Positions 24,246 to 39,000 of a stretch of DNA of 64,000 bases are shown here, in pieces. The number at the start of each line of letters is the position of its first letter. Position 1 is the first letter of the stretch. A program made the translations under genes and the position numbers. Origin of the DNA: Hirudinaria manillensis (Eukaryota > Annelida > Clitellata > Hirudinida > Hirudinidae); NCBI GenBank assembly GCA_034509925.1, contig CM067530.1, positions 9,811,001 to 9,875,000 of the forward strand, read 5' to 3'. The notes beneath the pieces were generated by a model. The model searched no databases. It was not told the DNA's origin and was given only the letters and a program-made list of their open reading frames with translations.

Positions 24246-27200
24246 ATGTCTAAAATGCGATATTTAAATAAAAAAATTATAGTGAAAGATTGCTTAGATA
24301 CATTGGTTTTCCTTTGTTAATTTTTAAAGTTTAAATATTTGGTGCTTTAATTCTAAAATAAATGAAGTTATAATGAAGTTCGAATTTAAATTACAGAGAA
24401 TGAAGATATTTGTTACAGCAAAATGTGCAATACCTCAGGTGATACAATCTACTTAATGTCAAATTAAAATTATCTTATCACAAAAATTAAGTTATTGGGG
24501 AATTACATTTATTGTCCAGAATTAAGGACAATTAATAATATTTTCAATATATTTGATATTTCTAAATTGGATTTTCCGCTCTTTAGCGGCTAGTCTGTTG
24601 GAATACATGGATTTAGAATTGGATCCGTGCCAAGACTTTTACAGATTCACGTGCGGAAAATTTCTGAGAGATTATGAACTTCCCGAAGATAAAATTAAAT
24701 TTGACGCCTATGAATTCGTTGATGCAGAGCTCGAGAAAAGTGTCAAAGGTAAAATTAAATGAATAATTATTTCAATAAATAATAGTTAAGATGAGTGTTA
24801 AAATAAATTTCGTACATGGCATCATGTTCGAAGGTGTTCTGGAAAAACCTATCGAAAACAATGCGCCTGTGTATGAGAGGGTCACAAAAACCTTCTATAA
24901 ATCCTGCCTTAATACCGGTGAGTTCAGTAAATGGAATCTAAACGACTGTGACTGTGACTGTTAGTAGGGATAGAAGTGGTGAAATGTGGGTTCCCTTAAA
25001 TAAATTAATAAAGGCAGCGCCGTAAAAAAAAAATTTATTTTGATGTATGTCACGCTCATCTATGTCCATCTCATAGCCAATCGTTCTATTTTCGCTTGCT
25101 AGTCAAAGATACGAAAGTTAAATCTTTGTCCTAAGCAGTGCATAACTTTCTTTAATTCTTTCTCTTCTTCAACTTCCAGGATGTGGAATTAAGGAATTTA
25201 TTTGTTAGGTACCCAATATTCACCCATTTTCACCCAAATTTATTTTTAAATTAAAGATGCCATTGAAGAAAAAGGCACAGCACCAATCCTTGAACTATTC
25301 CAACAGCTTGGAGGATGGCCAATTTTGTCATTACTACTATATTTATCAATTTTTGAAAAGATATTTCAGCCACCTGTCTCATTCAGTAAAGACGAATACC
25401 CGGCTAACTTGAATGGACCTGAAAGTCAACTATTTGAGAACTTTAATTAGCGACACATTGAACCTTCTGAGCAGTTCTTCCAACAACGAAAGAAGAGCAC
25501 GTGAAATTGAAGAGATATTATCATTTGAAGCAAATTTATCTAAGGTTCTAAGAATTCTAACCTGCCTATATACTCTGAATCAATTTAAACTTTTCACGAC
25601 TAGATCTTGATTCAGGGAGAAGAAATCAAAACCAACAGAATTTTGCTTACCACAATGAGAAACCTCAGCCGTACTTTTAATAAGGTTTTTCAATCTACGG
25701 ATGATAATAAATGAGTCTTGCAACTTGTAGCCTGTAACAAATTAAGTTTTTTGCTTTCTTCAGTCAGTGCAGTTCGATGTTTACGTAAGAGGAGTTTTTG
25801 CAAATTCTGGGGTTAACGTCCAATCGGATCAGTTAATAGAGATATACTATCCTGCATACATTGAGAGACTTCCTCGTCTCTTAGAAAACACACCTCCTAA
25901 ATTTGAAGCTTAAAGTTTAGATTTTTTGGTGATAGAATTAAATGCAACAGAAAAGATTTTATTTTTATTCAGAAACATTATAAACTATTTGATGTGGAAC
26001 GTATTGAAAAAATTCATATCGGCTCTGCCAAGATCATTTCAAAACGCCAGAAACAGATTTAACGAGGTCAAAAGTATTTGATTTGGACATGTGTCGAAAT
26101 GGGCCTTTTTTAAACATACGTCGTATATATATATTTGCAATTCTTGTATAAATATTATATTTGTAGGGTTTTGGTGTTTCTGAAGAAAGTCGTTGGAAAG
26201 ACTGCTTTAAGATCACCAATGAAATTCTACAAGGACCTGTCGGTGCTTTGTACGTGAAAGAATATTTCAAATCGTCTGCTAAGGAAAAGGTTTTTTTTTG
26301 TTGATCTTACTAACTAAACATAATCAAAGAGACTGACAAAAATGAAAGAAGAAATAATATTAGGTCCTTTAACCTTGGTTTCTCAGTTTCATATTTTTCT
26401 CAATAACATCAAAGTCGCTTCATAGGCTACTGTATTTCTAATTTTCTACTGAAACTGAGTTACTTGTTATAGTTTTAAAATCAGATAAAACATCTGATAT
26501 TATACACAAATAGCAGGAATTCTAAGTGATAAGATGATTTCAAACATCGCTTACGTAAATTAAAAGCAACTTATTATAACACGCGTTGTTTATTGTTATT
26601 TATGGATAATTTTGTTTTTTGTAATTATCTGAATGTTTATAGATGTTGCATTTAGTTGAAGAACTCAAAATGGCATTGAAGCAAATGTTTACCGAAAGTG
26701 TTTGGATGACCCAATAAACCAAAGAAATGGCACGGGAAAAAGTAATGATCATTTCATTTATTTTTATGCGATAGAAAAACTAATAAATACTTTTTAAAAA
26801 AAATTAATTTCAACATATTTAAAACCTATTTATTAAAATGTACCATCGAACCAAAATTCTTAAAAATTAATTTTGAAGGCAAATGCCATGAAACAAACAA
26901 TTGGCTTTCCTGATGATTTTCTGAGACCTGATTATTTCGAGGATGTCGTACCGCAGGTGATTTGTTTATTAAAAAAACAAAGAAGGCTAAACCGAAATAA
27001 TTTACTTTATTCCAAAATCTTTGAAAAATCATAAGTTGAATGAATTATATTTATTTTAGGATGCGATGCATATTGATTCTTTTTTAAAAAATTGGGTTTA
27101 TTTGAAAACTTCTACTTCAAGAAATGAAAAATCGTTTTTGGTTAAAAAGTTCAAGAATGATACGTAATTTATTTGCGCCATTAAATTGAAATTTTAATGA

Positions 27201-28978
27201 ACTGAAAAATGACTTTTAACATATTTAATCAAAAATTCAATCTGGACATGTTATAAATTGCGTCAAATATTAAATTTATTTTGTGTGTATGTGATAAAAT
27301 TGAAATTATATTTATATCTATTTATTTTGTACTTTACATTTCATCGATAATTAGCTTGAATCAATTTTCATATGCTTTTGCAGTCTTTTAAATCCAGTAA
27401 TAGAAACCAACGCCAACTACTTGCCCAATATGAATGCAATTGGTGGGTATTACTTGCTATTTACCTTTTAATCAGTAAATCAAGCTTAAAGTCGTTTTTA
27501 TGATTGCCTAGTTAATAGTTTGCAGAAATTATAAACTAATACAAATTTCTATTTAAATAAATATAAATTTATGTGTGATTTTCCAGAATTTCCTGCAGGA
27601 ATATTGCAGTATCCATTCTTCGACGAAGAAATTCCAATGTACTTTGTTAATTGCAATTAATTTTATTTTATTAAATGAACAAATATTATAAATGTAATTA
27701 AATATTCGAACTTATGTCAATAGGTACCTAAACTTTGGAGGTATTGGTTACATCATTGGACATGAAATCACACATGGTTTTGACGACACTGGTATTGTTA
27801 TTTTAGTTATCTCTTTAAGTTATTATTTAAAAAAAAAGGTCTTTTCAAAAAAATATAATCCATCTCTGGATATATACATACATTTTAGGAAGGCTATATA
27901 ATAAAAATGGAAATTTTCTTCCATGGTGGAAACCTGAAGACTCAAATAAATTCAACAATTTAAGCAGTTGCTTTGTTAACCTTTATAACGGATTCGTGGA
28001 AAGGAATCTTAATGAACACGTGAGTTTGATAACAATTCTCAAACGCTTCATTTTTGACTTTTTTTAAATTAATGATTTTTTTAAATAATAATACAAAAAT
28101 AATGATAATACTAATTATTAATAATGTATTATTATTTTATTATTATTTTAATTTTTGTATTATTATCATTATTATTATTTTTTTTTTATTATTATTATTA
28201 ATGTTGACATCATAATCGTCATTGTCTAAATTTATTGCTCCATGTATTGAAAGAGCTGCATAAGATTTCTCCATTCTATAATAATTATTAAATAATGGAT
28301 ATAATAATAGTAGGCAACGCATTTTTCTAATAATATGGTTTCATTATTTAGGTAAATGGATTTTTAACCCTGGGAGAAAATATCGCTGATGTTGGAGGTT
28401 TGAGAGAATCTTTTAAGGTCGGTTGAACTTATTTTCATTAATGCTGTGCAGCAAGTTAACGATTTGAAATAAATTTTTTAAATAGGCCTTCAAAAGCTGG
28501 ACAAGAAAGTTTGGAAGCGATCCTCGTCTTCCTGGATTCGAATTTTCTCCAGAACAAATGTTTTTCATTTATTTTGGAAAAGTAAGGAATTAATTTTGAA
28601 TTAAGTTCACTTTTACCACTTTTCATCAATTCATTTGCTTCTATTTTTAGATAAATTGCATGAAAATAAAACCCGACAGTCAATTGTATCTCCTCCAAAA
28701 TGACGTACATTCTCCTAGTAAATTCAGGTACGTCAACTTATGTCATGGATTTGGCTAGTGTCATAGAACAACGTTCAAACTTACATTGAAAGTCTTTATG
28801 ATAATAACTATTTGGTGATTTGCAATTTTGTATATGCTCAAGGTTGCGTGTTTTTGTCAATACGATTTTTTTTCACAGAGTTAACGGAGTTGTGATGAGT
28901 CTCAGAGAATTTTCAGAGACTTTCAACTGCCCGAGAAATGCGCCTATGAATCCTGATAATAAATGTTACGTCTGGTAG
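24246..28978 (+). pseudogene. NEPL-E: broken duplicate of NEPL-C
   Basis: The locus keeps the order, exons and introns of NEPL-C but has at least four disabling lesions. (1) Exon 1 breaks off after the ATG and five codons at about 24261; the signal peptide, its donor and part of intron 1 are missing. (2) A deletion with its junction at 25330/25331 removes the second half of exon 5, its donor and most of intron 5. (3) One extra base in exon 6 near 25418 shifts the frame. (4) In exon 11 a Gln-Glu pair has become Gln-stop (TAA at 26715-26717). Later exons still encode [22 protein letters not shown] and terminal C-Y-V-W. Stop at 28976-28978, AATAAA at 29276. The intact TATA block (24188) means it could still be transcribed. 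Confidence 0.93.
28105..28200 (+). repeat. ATT-rich microsatellite with inverted arms in NEPL-E intron 17
   Basis: TTATTATTTTATTATTATTT tracts with a complementary AATAATA stretch just upstream (28085-28120), so the region could fold back on itself. Confidence 0.8.
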
Positions 28979-29834
28979 TTAGGATGGGCAAACGCTGAAT
29001 TTTCTTTGAAGATTCACAATATACAATAAACTCAATTGCTTGATCTAAAAAAAATTTGACAATTTTGTCGATCGTATATTTAGTATTATGATTCCAAGCT
29101 ATAGAATTTGAATAATTGATATTATAAATTGATAAAGGTTCTGACGTAATTTATGTGATTATTTGAATCTTTAAACGTGTTTCAATATATCTTAGTTATG
29201 ATCTGAATTTGAAATACTAATTAGGCTCTGGGTCTAACTTATAATGCATCGTCCAGTTTTTGATTATTATTTGGCAATAAATTATCTTGGTCTTCAATTT
29301 CATAGTTGGTGTTGAATTCTCAAATCTTCTGGGACTCTTAGAGGAAGTCACTAGTCAGGAGCTAGTTGCATTGCAGATTATATTAAATTACATTTCAATT
29401 AATTTTAATTTTCGTGTGTTATTTAATATTTAGAAAACTAACAATATGTATGTCATTAAAAATACAATTGAAGAGCGTTCAAAACGTTTTGAGCTTTGCT
29501 TATAGATGGGTTGGAATTCCCATAAAGTAAGGATGGTGTGGAGATGAATTTAAAGTGGGCTTCAGGGGAGGTGTCAAAAGTTATTAAGCTTTTGTGGAAT
29601 TTTAAAATTAATGTAGTAAATAAATTTGTCAAATTAATGCATAAGTAATTTATCTTCATAAAGAAAAATGATACACTCACATTTGGACAAAAAGACAACT
29701 TTTCAATGATAGCCTACCAGACATTCTTGTTAGTTAACACCTTTTTCAGCATTTTAAATTAATTAAGAAAGGTTAGATTATTGAAATTCTTTTAATTTGA
29801 CAAGAAAATAGATATTGGATTTCATTAAATTTGC

Positions 29835-29986
29835 TTCGCTTTCAAAGGTTGAATCATATCAACTTCACTGAAATTCGATGCCATATTCTGGTAAATTCGT
29901 TTCGTTATCGACGTTCAACTGAATTTAAGAAGAGTTTGTGCTTATAAAACATTTCAGAACCTTTTATTTTTGCATTGAAAAATAAA
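29835..29986 (+). promoter_or_regulatory. Core promoter of NEPL-F
   Basis: The block contains TTTCAAAGGTTGAATC, a TATAAA box (29943-29948) and ACATTTCAGAACCTTTTATTT, 44 bases from TATA to the ATG. The NEPL-G promoter at 35940-36087 has the same order, spacing and much of the same sequence, so purifying selection or recent duplication is likely. Confidence 0.65.
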
Positions 29987-32900
29987 ATGCTTAAAATAAT
30001 CATGCTAATTCTAGGAGTATTCCTTATTTTAATTCAACGGTCCTTTGGAGGTTGTATATATTTATTAAATACCATTAAAATCATTTTTATACTAATTAAT
30101 AATTGTAATTTATTTTGAAATATACTTTATACTTATTTGTCTGATTTTGGCTGACATTTTCATTGTTCAAGATGGTACAATTTGAATTTTTAATTTATAA
30201 AAGAAAATTTTGTTTCCAGTTTAAAAACATTTTCGTAGTCTCAACTGTGCATTGGAAGAAATACAAATAATCTCCATTTTACTTGAAATTTACTTTTTAA
30301 CCGATTTGATTCAGGTTAATGTTTATTTTGCAGACAATGAAAGAATTTGTTACAGTCAGATGTGCAATAGTTCAGGTGAAACAATATGTGGCAATCAAAT
30401 TAAAATTATTTCAAACAAATCAAAATTTTTCTAAAAAAAGACTTTTTAATTTTAGCGGCTAGCCTATTGGAATACATGGATTTGGAAGTTGATCCATGCC
30501 AAGACTTTTACAGATTCACTTGTGGAAAGTTTCTGAGAAATTTTGAACTTCCTGAAGATAAAATGAGATTATCTTCGTATCAATTCCTTGAAGAGGAACT
30601 TGAAAGTAAAGTCAAAGGTTGCATTCACCACCAAGTTATTTCTTAAGTGATTTTAGTTTTTGATTTCTGTTATAAGTTAATGCTAGAAATGAATTTAGAA
30701 TTTAGACTGACAATCATAAAAATTTCCCATTCATTAACACTCGTCGAAATGTTAAAAGATGTTCTGGAAAGTCCGGTTGGAAGTGATCCTCCTATGTTCG
30801 AGAGCGTCACAAAAACTTTCTTTAAATCCTGCATGAATACTGGTAAGTTTAAGTTATCAAAAGTCTATTAAATAGTGTTATTAAACAACATCAAATGATT
30901 TTAATGAAATCAAAGATGCCATTGAAGAAAAAGGCACATCCCCAATCCTTGAACTACTCCAACAGCTTGGAGGATGGCCAATTATATCAGACAATTGGAA
31001 CGAGAACAACGTTAATTTAACTTCCCTTCTTATTAAACTAAATGATTTGGGTTTTACAGAATTCTTTGCCATGATTGTTTATGTCGAAGAAAAGAATTCA
31101 TCGCTTCAACTCCCGGTGGTCAGTCCGATCTTAGCATCAATTATATCTTATTTTTTTAGCCATGTCATTTCAATATTATTATTATTATTAATATTGTGAT
31201 TAATAATACTAATATTAAAATTAATATCTTTTTAAAAGTTATTTCAGCCAACGGTTACATTTCAAAGCGATGATTATAAGGCTGGCTTGAATGGAACTAA
31301 AATCAGCCATTTGAGAACTTACATGACGGAGATATTGAACCTGTTGACCAATTCTTCCAATAATGACAGAAGAGCACGAGAAGTTGAAGAGATGTTATCA
31401 TTTGAAACAAATTTATCAAAAGTACAACCACATTAGTTTGATTTTAAAAAAATGCATACTGAATTAACTTAAACCTTCTATTTAGATTTTGGTTAGTCCT
31501 GAAGAAATGAGAGTCAAAAGGCAATTGCTAACCACTTTGAGAAATCTCAGCCGGAGTTTCAACAAGGTTTATTAACAGTAAATTGAGTATCATTAAGTCA
31601 ACTAATTGTTATTTAATAGGTTACAACAAGTTAGGTTATTTTTTTTTCTTCAGTCAATACAGTTTGATGTGTATGTAAGGGGAGCTTTCGAAAATGCTGG
31701 AGTTGACGTCCAACCGGACCAGTTAATGGAGTTATACTATCCGTCATACTTTCAGAAACTACCCCTGCTTATAGAAAATACTCCTCCTAGGTTTGCATCC
31801 TTTACTTTTCAGAATATGAAATGAGGAATATTGAATACAATTTAACAGTATATCTCATTATTTATTCAGAATAATTATTAACTATTTGCTATGGAATGTC
31901 TTGAAAGATTTCACATCAGCTTTGCCAAGATCATTTCAAAATATCAAAGACCAGTTTGGCAAAGTCGGTAGTTTGTGATATATTGGATGTAGACATATGT
32001 TGGATTAGGCACACATTAAAGTAATTGAAACGTATATAAATGTATAAAATTTTGTATATAAATGGTCTTCAATAGTTACGTTAAAATAACCCCTTCAGAT
32101 CTCATTTTCTAATTTTTTAGTCGGTTTTCGGTGTAACTGGAGGAAATCCTCGATGGAAAAGCTGCCTCACGAATACCAATGAAATTCTACCAGGACCTGT
32201 CGGTGCTTTGTACGTAAAAGAACATTTCAAATCATCGGCCAAAGAAAAGGTTGGCTGATATTTGGAATGCCATTTATGTAATCTGTCGGTAATTAGAGTG
32301 TGCTTTACTTGATAATGCTTCACTTGATTATTGTAAATTCAACTTGACAGCCTTAATATTTTCAGATGCTGAATTTGATTGAGGAACTCAAAAATGCTTT
32401 CAAAAACATGATCGACGAAAATGTTTGGATGACCCAAGAAACCAAGAATATGGCACGAGAAAAAGTACTTTAAAAATATATATGCATAAATTTATTTTCC
32501 AGTGCAAATCAAACGGTTTGCAGAACATGAACTTTTATTTTAAAGGCACACGTCATGAAAGAAAAAATAGGCTATCCGGATGAATTTCTGGAATCCAATT
32601 ATTTCGAAGATATCCTATTGCAAGTGATTTACAAAAAAAAAAATACAAAACGAAATATATTGATTTTGTTATACGGTTAGTGAAGAATATAAAGATTAGG
32701 AAATTATTTTCATATTCTTATTCAGGATACGATGGAAGTCGATTCGTTCTTGAAAAATTGGATTTATTTGAAAATATGCACAACAAGGAACAATCACGCC
32801 CACTTGGAAAAAAAGTTCAGGAACGACAGGTTGGATTAGCATCTCGTTAATTATTCTTAACAATTTTCATTACTAACAATACCTATTTTTGATTAATAAT

Positions 32901-34348
32901 ATCCATATACTTTTTGTAGCTTTTTGATGCCGGTTGCTAACGTCAACTCCTATTACCTTCCCAACATGAATGCGATAGGTAAACGTTGAGATTTTGTAAG
33001 CTATTGAATAGTCGAAATTAAATGCCTTAAAGATAATTCGTTTAAATATTGAGATAGCACGAATGAGCTTTAAATTAACCTATATTTCTTTTTTTATTCC
33101 TATTTTCTAGAATTTCCTGCCGGAATATTGCAGTTTCCATTCTTCAACGAGGAAGTACCAATGTTAGTAAAATGCAATGCAAACGTAACCGAAAAATCGA
33201 ATATTTATAAGTTAAATGTTGAGTTAAAATCAGTAATCAGCTATTCATACTTAAATCAAAGGTACCAAAATTTTGGAGGAATTGGTTACGTCATTGGACA
33301 TGAAATCACACATGGATTTGACGACAATGGTATGTCTGCTATATCTTCTGCTATCTAATGCTATTATAACCTGTTGGAATATAAATTTTGAAAAGAAAAT
33401 TGGTTTTTAAACAAAAGTAATGAACGTAACCATCATGTTCATCTAAAAATAACAAGCGAACTATTCAGGAAGGTTATACAATAAAGATGGGAATGCTCTC
33501 CTATGGTGGAAATTTGAAGACTCAAATAAATTCGACAATTTAAGTCGTTGCTTCGTCGAACTTTACAATGACTTCGTGGTCAGGGAAATCAATGAAAGTG
33601 TTAGTTCAGTGACGATTCACATTCGTTGACAAACTTAAAAAGATTCTGAAAAACATAAAAGTTCAAATTTGTAATTGTTGTTGTTGTCAATAATACTTAT
33701 CTTCATTATTATCTTTATGATTTATGTACTGTAAAAAAATGTTCGCAAGTTGAAAATTGGGCAATTAAAAAAGAAAAATTGTTGCATTATTCAGGTAAAT
33801 GGTTATTTGACCCTGGGAGAAAACATCGCTGATGTCGGAGGATTGAGAGAATCATTTATGGTCGGTTGATGTTATTTTGAATATTCGACCCATTAATTTC
33901 ATCTACTTTATTCCACCATCTTTTACGTTTTGTAAAGGCATACAAAAGCTGGACAAGAAAGTTTGGAAATGATCCACAGCTTCCTGGGATTGAATATTCT
34001 CCCGAACAGATGTTTTTCATTCATTTTGGAAAAGTATGAATCTTTTTAAGATTAAGTTACCTATTGGTGTCATATCATCTTTACTATTAGATAAATTGCA
34101 TGAAATCCAGACCAGAAATCGAAATGCTTCTCGTTAAAACTGACAACCATTCTCCTGCTGAATTCAGGTATTTCAAGTTGTTAAGTATGATTATGTGTAT
34201 GTTCTTTGATATTTGTTTTCCAATTTGCCATTACGAATTATCTCCCAGAGTTAACGGAGCTCTGATGAGTCTCACAGAATTTTCAGAGACTTTCAACTGC
34301 CCGACGAATTCGGCCATGAATCCGGAAAATAAATGCCACATCTGGTGA
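29987..34348 (+). CDS. NEPL-F: secreted neprilysin-like zinc metallopeptidase (M13), 21 exons, about 702 aa
   Basis: Exons: 29987-30050, 30334-30375, 30456-30617, 30759-30842, 30916-31118, 31239-31421, 31486-31566, 31654-31790, 31870-31963, 32121-32249, 32366-32464, 32546-32623, 32726-32829, 32920-32978, 33111-33162, 33262-33329, 33469-33599, 33795-33860, 33938-34033, 34091-34167, 34249-34348. The frame is open and all splice sites are GT-AG. Exon 1 is a signal peptide (M-L-K, then isoleucine/leucine-rich core, ending S-F-G-G). Motifs: [14 protein letters not shown] in place of [22 protein letters not shown], the His/Arg pair in exon 20, terminal C-H-I-W followed by TGA. Likely a secreted peptide-degrading enzyme; substrate unknown. 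AATAAA at 34801. Its sequence is closest to G, H and I. Confidence 0.93.
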
Positions 34349-36087
34349 TGGGCAAATGAATATCTATTAAAATTTGTCCAATCAAGTCAGAAAACTTGGA
34401 CCATCATAGAATAAATTTATTTTCATTTTTAGTTTTGTCGATAGTCTTTGTTTTTTTTTTGTCTTGTTACCAAACGAGAAACGAATTTCTATCAAGATAT
34501 TGTTTTTATCAAAAGTAGATGCTTGGATGTTTTAGAAAATCTAAAGAAATTTAGATGTGGTTTTAAAATATTGGTATTTTTCATTTTTTGATTGCATTTT
34601 TACTTTACTACCTTGGCAAACCATTAAAAGTTTATTGCTCCTGAATAGAAAATAAATTTCATAAATTGAATAACTGATGTTTTGATCTGATAAAATGTTT
34701 GACTCAATTCTATTACTGATCTGAATATTTTAACGAAGAGCAACTGAAATTCCAATATGTTGCAAATTGTATCTCGCAGATGGACCTATATTTATTTTTC
34801 AATAAATTATCTTATGACCCAATTTGACTATCAATATTAACTCAAAATATTTAATGATTAAATTAGTAAATAAACTTACCAAAAATTACATTTAAAATAT
34901 TATTTCTAAAGAGAAGGAGGTAAATCAAACCATAAAGCATAACAAAATAAAAACAAAAAAATTGAACTCCTATCAAAGAAGCTTATCAGGGAACGTCGGT
35001 AACATTGATTATAATTGACCACCAGTTGTCCTCACTAAAAAAAAATAAGGTCGCGCACCTGACCGATTTTCTTTTCCAATTGGTGAAGAATAGGTCGGTG
35101 ACCAATCTTAGATGACAGCATCCCTAATATTTCAAACGCTTCTGAATGATGTTAGAGGGATGGATTTCAGCTCCTTAGTCCATAACTAAAAAAGTATCCA
35201 TTTATATTTCGCAAATAACATCGCAGACACACAATAAAAGGTAAAAGGGTAAAAGAAACACTTTTTAGGTTCGTCGTTCAAAATTCAATTAGGTGGTTTT
35301 TTGCAGGCGTAAGCCTTTTTTTTTTTGCATTCTTTGTCTTCTGACCTAGAACATAAACGATTGTTGTCCAATTCTGCAATCAATAATAAAAATACCACTT
35401 GCTAAACCTACTTGTTTCTCATCTCCGAACTTCCTACGCGGTGATATTCGCTACTCCCAGCGGTCAATAAAAAACAATGCAACTTGCTACCACCATCACA
35501 ACAATCAATAATCCCCATCATCTGGCGTAACTTGATGAGTGCCATATGCTCAATAGGAACAACAAATATGGTCGATAAGTAGTTATGAAAATAAGATCAA
35601 TGTTTCATGCTCAGCGTGTAGAATCGATGGTTATGGTGAGATATATTTAAAATGAGGACTGATGTGAGGTCCCACAGTCAGAAGACGAGATTGGTTGGTG
35701 TGCACAAGAATTAAATTATTAATTCTATACAAATAAATAACAATGGACTTATGAAATATTTTATATATTACTAATATTTTCTTACAGAGAGAAAGCCCTA
35801 GATTCTATCGTGGAAAAGTAGAAGCTGTTCGAAGATTAACTTAATTACTTAATCGATTTACGTGGTGAGAATTTTTACACGTTCAAATGATGTTAATGCA
35901 GCAATAAAATAAATATTCCATTTCATCAAATTTGATTTGCTTTCAAAGGTTACTTCCTATCAAATTCTCTGAAATTTGATGCGAAATTCTGGTAAATTCG
36001 TCTCGTTATCAACGTTCACTGAATTTCCGAGAAGCTTGTGTTTATAAAGCATTTCAGAACCTTTCATTTTTGACATTGGAGATTAAA
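34349..36087 (+). promoter_or_regulatory. F-G spacer: 3' UTR of F, repeated module copy 1, promoter of G
   Basis: AATAAA for F is at 34801. Positions about 35400-35690 hold the first copy of a module found again before H and I (see 43090-43400 and 50740-51080). Positions 35930-36087 are the promoter of G, with CAAAGGTTACTTCCT, TATAAA (36043-36048) and CATTTCAGAACC, 45 bases from TATA to the ATG. I see no gene here. Confidence 0.55.
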
Positions 36088-39000
36088 ATGTCTAAAATGA
36101 TAATGCGAGCACTAGCGGTCTTCCTTATTTTAATTCAACAATCCTTTGGAGGTTATGTATAAATAATTGTTATTATTTAAAAATAATTCTCAAAATAAAA
36201 ACAAACACAATTTATTTTCAATGATTATTTTTATTCATTTGGTTGACGGTTGTCTCTAATTGATCAAGATAGAGGAGATAAAATTTTTAAATTCTAAAAG
36301 TGTTGTTTATAATATAATAATGTTTCCAATAATTTAATATAAACCGTCTTTATGTCTATAATATTTAATATTTTAATTACAGAAAATGAAGTTTGCTACA
36401 GTTTATCGTGCAACAGCTCAGGTGAGATAACATTTTACAAAAAAATACAATTTCAAAGGGCGAATAATTAAAATTGCTTACAAGCTCCCAATAATAGTTG
36501 TCGCGCAAATTTTGTCAAAGCGGAGTTTTAATTTTTAGCGGCCAGCCTGTTGGAATACGTGGATTTGGAAGTGGATCCATGCCAAGACTTTTACAAATTC
36601 ACTTGCGGAAACTTTCTGAGAAATTACGTACTTCCTGAAGATAAAATGAGAATATCTTCATATGATTTGCTAGGAAATGAGCTCGAAATTCAAGCTAAAG
36701 GTTAAATTTCACATTAATTTTTTACTTTTAGATGTACATTATAATTTATCAGATGGGTAATTTGGCAACGGATTTAAAATTTAAATTGATTCTATAAATT
36801 TCATGAATTATTATTATTACTGGACATAATGTTAAAAGATGTTCTGGAAAGTCCTCTTGGAGACAATCCTCCTTTGTTTGAGAGAGTTACAAAAAACTTC
36901 TATAAATCCTGCATGAATACTGGTACGTTCATGAATTAGATAAAATACATTTAGAGATTTTCTTCTTGTTTTACGTTTTGTGATAGACGGTTACGATTAA
37001 TTCGTTGGTTCTAGTGGCAATTGTTTTTGAAGCAATTTCGAAGATTTAAACTTAAGCTCTTTTTGGAAATAAAGTTTTTAATTCAACTGCTTGCAATTCA
37101 ACTCTACATTAATGCCTGCAATTACAATAAAAGAGTTCACGTTATCTTGTATAAACATCTTTATTTTGAAATTAAAGATGCCATTGAAGAAAAAGGCACA
37201 GCACCAATCTTTGAACTGTTCCAACAGCTTGGAGGATGGCCAATCATATCAAACAATTGGGATGAAAGCAATGCAAACTTAACTTCAGTTCTTATTAAAC
37301 TGAACAATTTAGGTTTCAAAGAATTATTCGACATGAATGTTTATGTTGAAGAAAAGAATTCTTCGCTTCAACTCCCGGTGGTCAGTGTGATGCCTATAAT
37401 GTTTTTCACGTTGTCAAATTAACAATGATATTTTGTAATAGTGCAATTGTTTGCATTGAGTTTTGTAATATTGATATTAAAATATTTTTAAAGCTTTTTC
37501 AGCCATCGGTTTCTTTCCAAAGTGAAGACTACTTAGCTGGCTTGAATGGAACAAAAATCAACCACTTGAGAACTTATATGACAGAGACATTGAACCTTCT
37601 GACCAATACTTCCAATAATGACAAAAGAGCACGAGACATTGAAGAGATGTTATCTTTTGAAACGGAATTATCTAAAGTACGTCATAAGCATAAACGTGTT
37701 ATGACAATAATACATGTCTGGCTTAACTCAAACATTCCATTCAGATCTTACTTAGTCCAGCGGAAATGAAAGCCAAAAGGCAGTTGCTTACCACATTGAG
37801 AAACCTCAGCAGTAGCTTCAATGTGGTTGTTTACTTTCGATTGAAGATAAATAATCAGAATTGCAGGCAAAGTTCTGGTCGATTTATTAATAACTTAAAT
37901 TATATGTTATCGTCAGGCAATTCAATTCGATGTTTATGTAAGAGGATCTTTTGAGGATGCTGGAGTTAACGTCCAACCGGACCAATTAATGGAGTTATAC
38001 TATCCGTCATACTTTCAGAAACTGCCTCTGCTTGTAGAAAATACTCCTCCTAGGTCTGAACAAAAATTTTATTTGCGACAAGTGTTCTTAAAATTCAGAT
38101 GATGCTGTGGTTAAATTAAATGCTGAAAAGTTTCCCACAGAATGAATTATTGTGCTTATTCAGAATAATTATTAACTATTTGCTGTGGAACGTCTTAGAA
38201 GTTTTCACCACAGCTCTGCCAAGGTCATTTCAAAATATCAAAGACCAATATGACAAGGTTAGCAGCATTCTTGTGGTGGATTTAGACGAATGTTCAATTG
38301 GGCACGATTTAGGCTTACACCTTTTAAGCAAGAGATATTTAATCAGTTTGTCATATATGTTGAAACTAAAATATTTAAATTTAAAGAAAGGCTTACAAGA
38401 GGGTGCATTTATTTTATAAATGTTAGTAGCCAGTTTATGAAACAAGTTTCTGCAAAAACGGCTGTGATACTATTTTGCTGTGAAAGTAAATGCAATCGAA
38501 ATTAAGAATTTGGAACGCCATTTAGATTTCATTTTCTAATTTTAGTCGATTTTCGGTGTATCTGGAGGAAATCCTCGATGGAAAAGCTGTTTCTCGACTA
38601 CCAATGATATTCTAGCAGGACCTGTCGGCGCATTATACGTCAAAGATTATTTCAAATCATCGGCCAAAGAAAAGGTGAAAATTTAGAAATTGGTCAATAA
38701 TTAGATAATGTTAATAAATGCTTATTTTTACTTAAATACTTAATAACATTGCACTGGATTGCTGTAAATTACACTCGAATGCCTTAATATTTTTTTGCAG
38801 ATGTTGGATTTAATTAAAGAACTCAAAGATGCTTTCAAAATCATGATCGACGAAAATGTTTGGATGACCCAAGAAACCAAGGATATGGCGCGAGAAAAAG
38901 TAATTATCTGAAATATTTTTACGATGGCATTTTATGAAATGGACAAAACCATTACGTCGATTGACTTAAGAAAGGTTTGGGATCTAGAAAGTATTTAGAG

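Noticed and set aside
34100-34348. 82-aa single-exon ORF reading through the last intron of NEPL-F
   Set aside because: It spans a clear GT-AG intron (34168-34248) whose exons match all paralogues; the read-through is chance.
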